From NCBI GenBank assembly GCA_023132075.1, contig JAGLYT010000072.1, positions 1 through 7,618 of the forward strand: a stretch of DNA of 7,618 bases, written 5' to 3'. This document shows positions 6,195 to 7,618 of this stretch, in pieces (position 1 is the first letter of the stretch; every line of letters starts with the position of its first letter). The position numbers were made by a program, and so were the translations under genes. The notes beneath the pieces were generated by a model. The model was not told the origin of the DNA. It searched no databases and worked only from the letters and a program-made list of their open reading frames with translations. This DNA is from a bacterium. GTDB lineage: Bacteria > CBDUZB01 > JAGLHV01.

Positions 6195-6848
6195 ATGATT
6201 GATTTACATACCCATACATTCTTTAGTGATGGATTATTAATTCCTTCCGAACTTGTTTGGCAGGCGAAGATTAAGGGATATACTGCAATTGCTATTACCG
6301 ACCATGCGGATAGTTCTAATATTGATTTTATCATTCCCCGGATGATTAAAGTTTGTACTGAATTAACACAGGAATATGAAATGGAAGTTCTTCCGGGGGT
6401 AGAATTAACTTATGTTCCTCCCGGATTAATTAGTGTTTTAACTAATCAGGCTCGGCATTTAGGAGCAAAAATTGTTATTGTTCATGGGGAAACCACTGTT
6501 GAGCCTGTTCCTCCGGGGACAAATAGAGCAGGTTTGTTAAGTGAGATTGATATTCTTGCCCATCCCGGAAGGATTACATCCGAGGATGTAGAGTTAGCCA
6601 AAAAAAATAACGTTTTATTAGAAATAAGCTCACGGCGGGGTCATTGTTTAACCAATAGATTCGTGGCAGATTTAGCCAAAAAACTACAGGCCGGGTTAAT
6701 TTTTAATACGGATGCTCATATTCCGGAAGACTTACTCAATGATGAGCAGGCATTAGAAGTAGTTAAAGAGGCGGGATTGGGAAAAGATGACCTGGAAATG
6801 ATGTGGAATAATGCTAAAGAACTGATAAAAACTAAAAAGGGGAAATAA
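6195..6848 (+). CDS. PHP-domain metal-dependent phosphoesterase (histidinol-phosphatase-like)
   Basis: This 217-residue protein is a stand-alone PHP domain. The full set of metal-binding motifs is visible: DLHTHTFFSDG (3-13) with H5, H7 and D12; ITDHAD (34-39) with D36 and H37; GVEL with E70; VHGE with H97; AHPG with H123; and NTDAH (171-175) with D173 and H175. Such proteins hydrolyse phosphate esters using a three-metal centre; family members include histidinol phosphatase HisK, nucleoside 3',5'-bisphosphate phosphatases and the PHP domain of DNA polymerases. No polymerase or other domain is attached, so a small-molecule phosphatase is likeliest, but the substrate cannot be read from sequence. 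GAGGTGG (6184-6190) precedes the ATG at a good distance. It ends exactly where the next gene begins, implying translational coupling. With argC downstream, an amino-acid role is conceivable, though not shown. Confidence 0.9.
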   Translation: MIDLHTHTFFSDGLLIPSELVWQAKIKGYTAIAITDHADSSNIDFIIPRMIKVCTELTQEYEMEVLPGVELTYVPPGLISVLTNQARHLGAKIVIVHGETTVEPVPPGTNRAGLLSEIDILAHPGRITSEDVELAKKNNVLLEISSRRGHCLTNRFVADLAKKLQAGLIFNTDAHIPEDLLNDEQALEVVKEAGLGKDDLEMMWNNAKELIKTKKGK

Positions 6849-7538
6849 ATGTCTAAACAATGGGGTAGTAAACAGACAAATAAGGATATTTTTTTATCAT
6901 TTTTTCAAAAAGCAGTAGAAAAAGTTCAATCACATAAAAAACAAGTTTTTTTAGGCGTATTGGTAGTAATTGCAATAGGTTTATTTGTTTTTCTTTTTTT
7001 TCGGCGGAGAAATGAGATAAATTTACAGGCTGCGGATATTTTGAGTAATGCGCAGGGATATCATTCAAAAAAAGAATATACGCAGGCAATTTCTTTGTAT
7101 GATGAAATTATTAATAATTATCCGCAATCGCAAGTTATAGGTCTGGCATTTCTTTTTAAAGGGGATGTCCTTTATGAAGAAGGGAAATATAAAGAAGCAG
7201 CAGCTGTTTATAAAAAGCGACTTAATCAGCACAAGAAAAGTTCTATTGTTCCCTTTGTGGAGATAAATTTAGGCAACTGTTACGAAGAAGAGGGTAATTG
7301 GGAAGAAGCATTGAAAATTTACGAAAAATTTGTTGAAATAAATACGGAACATATGCTTGTACCCAGTGTTTATCAGGCAATTGGAAGATGTTGCGAGCAA
7401 TTGGATAAAAAAGAGCTTGCTATTTCCACCTATCAAAAAATAGTTGCTCTTTACTCTGATACCCAATGGGAAAAATTGGCAAAGTTTAAATTAGAAGAAT
7501 TAGAGACAAAGAACCAATCGGAAAAAGGGAAAAAATAA
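6849..7538 (+). CDS. Membrane-anchored tetratricopeptide repeat protein (YfgM-like layout)
   Basis: This 229-residue protein has a basic cytoplasmic N-terminus (about 1-31, Lys-rich), one strong membrane helix (32-51, ending FVFLFF and followed by RRR) and about four TPR units (about 60-92, 97-130, 133-168 and 171-206). The repeats are marked by YTQAISLYDEIINNYP, YKEAAAVYKK, WEEALKIYEKF and LAISTYQKIVALY. The C-terminus is charged (KNQSEKGKK). The layout is like the YfgM/TPR_21 group, with TPRs probably outside the cytoplasm as a partner-binding scaffold. The RRR directly after the helix leaves the topology open. AAGGGG (6837-6842) is six bases before the ATG. The ATG directly follows the TAA of the PHP gene with no gap, and the next gene starts two bases after its own stop, so it is in the same operon. 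The partner is unknown. Confidence 0.85.
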   Translation: MSKQWGSKQTNKDIFLSFFQKAVEKVQSHKKQVFLGVLVVIAIGLFVFLFFRRRNEINLQAADILSNAQGYHSKKEYTQAISLYDEIINNYPQSQVIGLAFLFKGDVLYEEGKYKEAAAVYKKRLNQHKKSSIVPFVEINLGNCYEEEGNWEEALKIYEKFVEINTEHMLVPSVYQAIGRCCEQLDKKELAISTYQKIVALYSDTQWEKLAKFKLEELETKNQSEKGKK

Positions 7539-7540
7539 AT

Positions 7541-7618
7541 ATGAAAAAAGTAAGAGTGGGAATAATTGGAATTTATGGCTTAGCGGGGGGTATGTTACTA
7601 AAACTATTGAGCAATCAT
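7541..7618 (+). CDS. argC: Probable N-acetyl-gamma-glutamyl-phosphate reductase, N-terminal fragment cut by the window end
   Basis: Only the first 26 codons are present. They read KKVRVGIIGIYGLAGG followed by MLLKLLSNH, a Rossmann NAD(P)-binding start with a GxxGxxG pattern and the LLxLLxxH that follows it in ArgC. ArgC reduces N-acetylglutamyl phosphate to the semialdehyde, the third step of arginine synthesis. Aspartate-semialdehyde dehydrogenase (Asd) starts similarly and cannot be ruled out on 26 residues. AAAGGGA (7524-7530) serves as the ribosome site. The start is two bases after the stop of the TPR gene, so the two are almost certainly co-transcribed. The rest of an arginine cluster may follow to the right. 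Confidence 0.7.
   Translation, partial: MKKVRVGIIGIYGLAGGMLLKLLSNH

Noticed and set aside
6065-6334. Minus-strand frame containing GGIRTPDARLRTPSLYPSEL
   Set aside because: This is the well-known spurious translation of the antisense of a tRNA gene; the tRNA and the PHP gene on the + strand explain the sequence.
1-7618. Mobile element, CRISPR array, toxin-antitoxin or defence cassette
   Set aside because: No transposase, integrase, direct-repeat array, terminal repeats or defence-type domain could be seen on either strand.

Overview
This is an AT-rich window of roughly one-third GC with every recognisable gene on the + strand. Gene order is: a TPR/metallopeptidase, a CHASE2-GGDEF diguanylate cyclase, a short YjbH-like outer-membrane protein, a compact sigma-70 factor, apt, tRNA-Arg(CCU), a PHP-family phosphoesterase, a membrane-anchored TPR protein, and the first 26 codons of a probable argC. 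The putative outer-membrane beta-barrel and periplasmic sensor domain point to a diderm bacterium. AT-richness, TPR proteins, a CHASE2 cyclase and a short RpoD/SigA-type factor would suit an uncultivated lineage such as Omnitrophota or a relative. That placement is inference; nothing here fixes the taxon.

Left part (1-4380). Bases 1-130 form a GC-rich island (48 of 90 bases are G or C between 41 and 130) with strong inverted repeats and no convincing gene. It looks like the 3' part of a structured RNA or a leader. Next come an exported TPR/zinc-peptidase protein, then the CHASE2-GGDEF enzyme, then a secreted YjbH-like protein. The last has its own near-consensus promoter and a leader of about 220 bases. 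A periplasm-sensing c-di-GMP synthase beside a YjbH-like protein suggests, but does not prove, a link to envelope or exopolysaccharide control.

Middle (4381-5462). A very good sigma-70 promoter (TTGACT, 17-base spacer, TATAAT) drives a 275-residue sigma-70 factor that lacks region 1.1. Its leader holds a small hairpin.

Right part (5463-7618). apt, tRNA-Arg(CCU), the PHP gene, the TPR gene and argC are packed with gaps of 6, 39, 0 and 2 bases. No terminator is visible between them, so they look like one mixed tRNA/protein transcription unit. It covers adenine salvage, a tRNA for a minor Arg codon family, a PHP metal phosphoesterase, a TPR scaffold and the start of arginine biosynthesis.

No mobile element, CRISPR array or clear new defence or biosynthetic system is visible. 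The best leads are the structured island at 1-130, the unusually long open frame upstream of the YjbH-like gene, the altered -10 recognition helix of the sigma factor, and the tRNA embedded in a protein operon.
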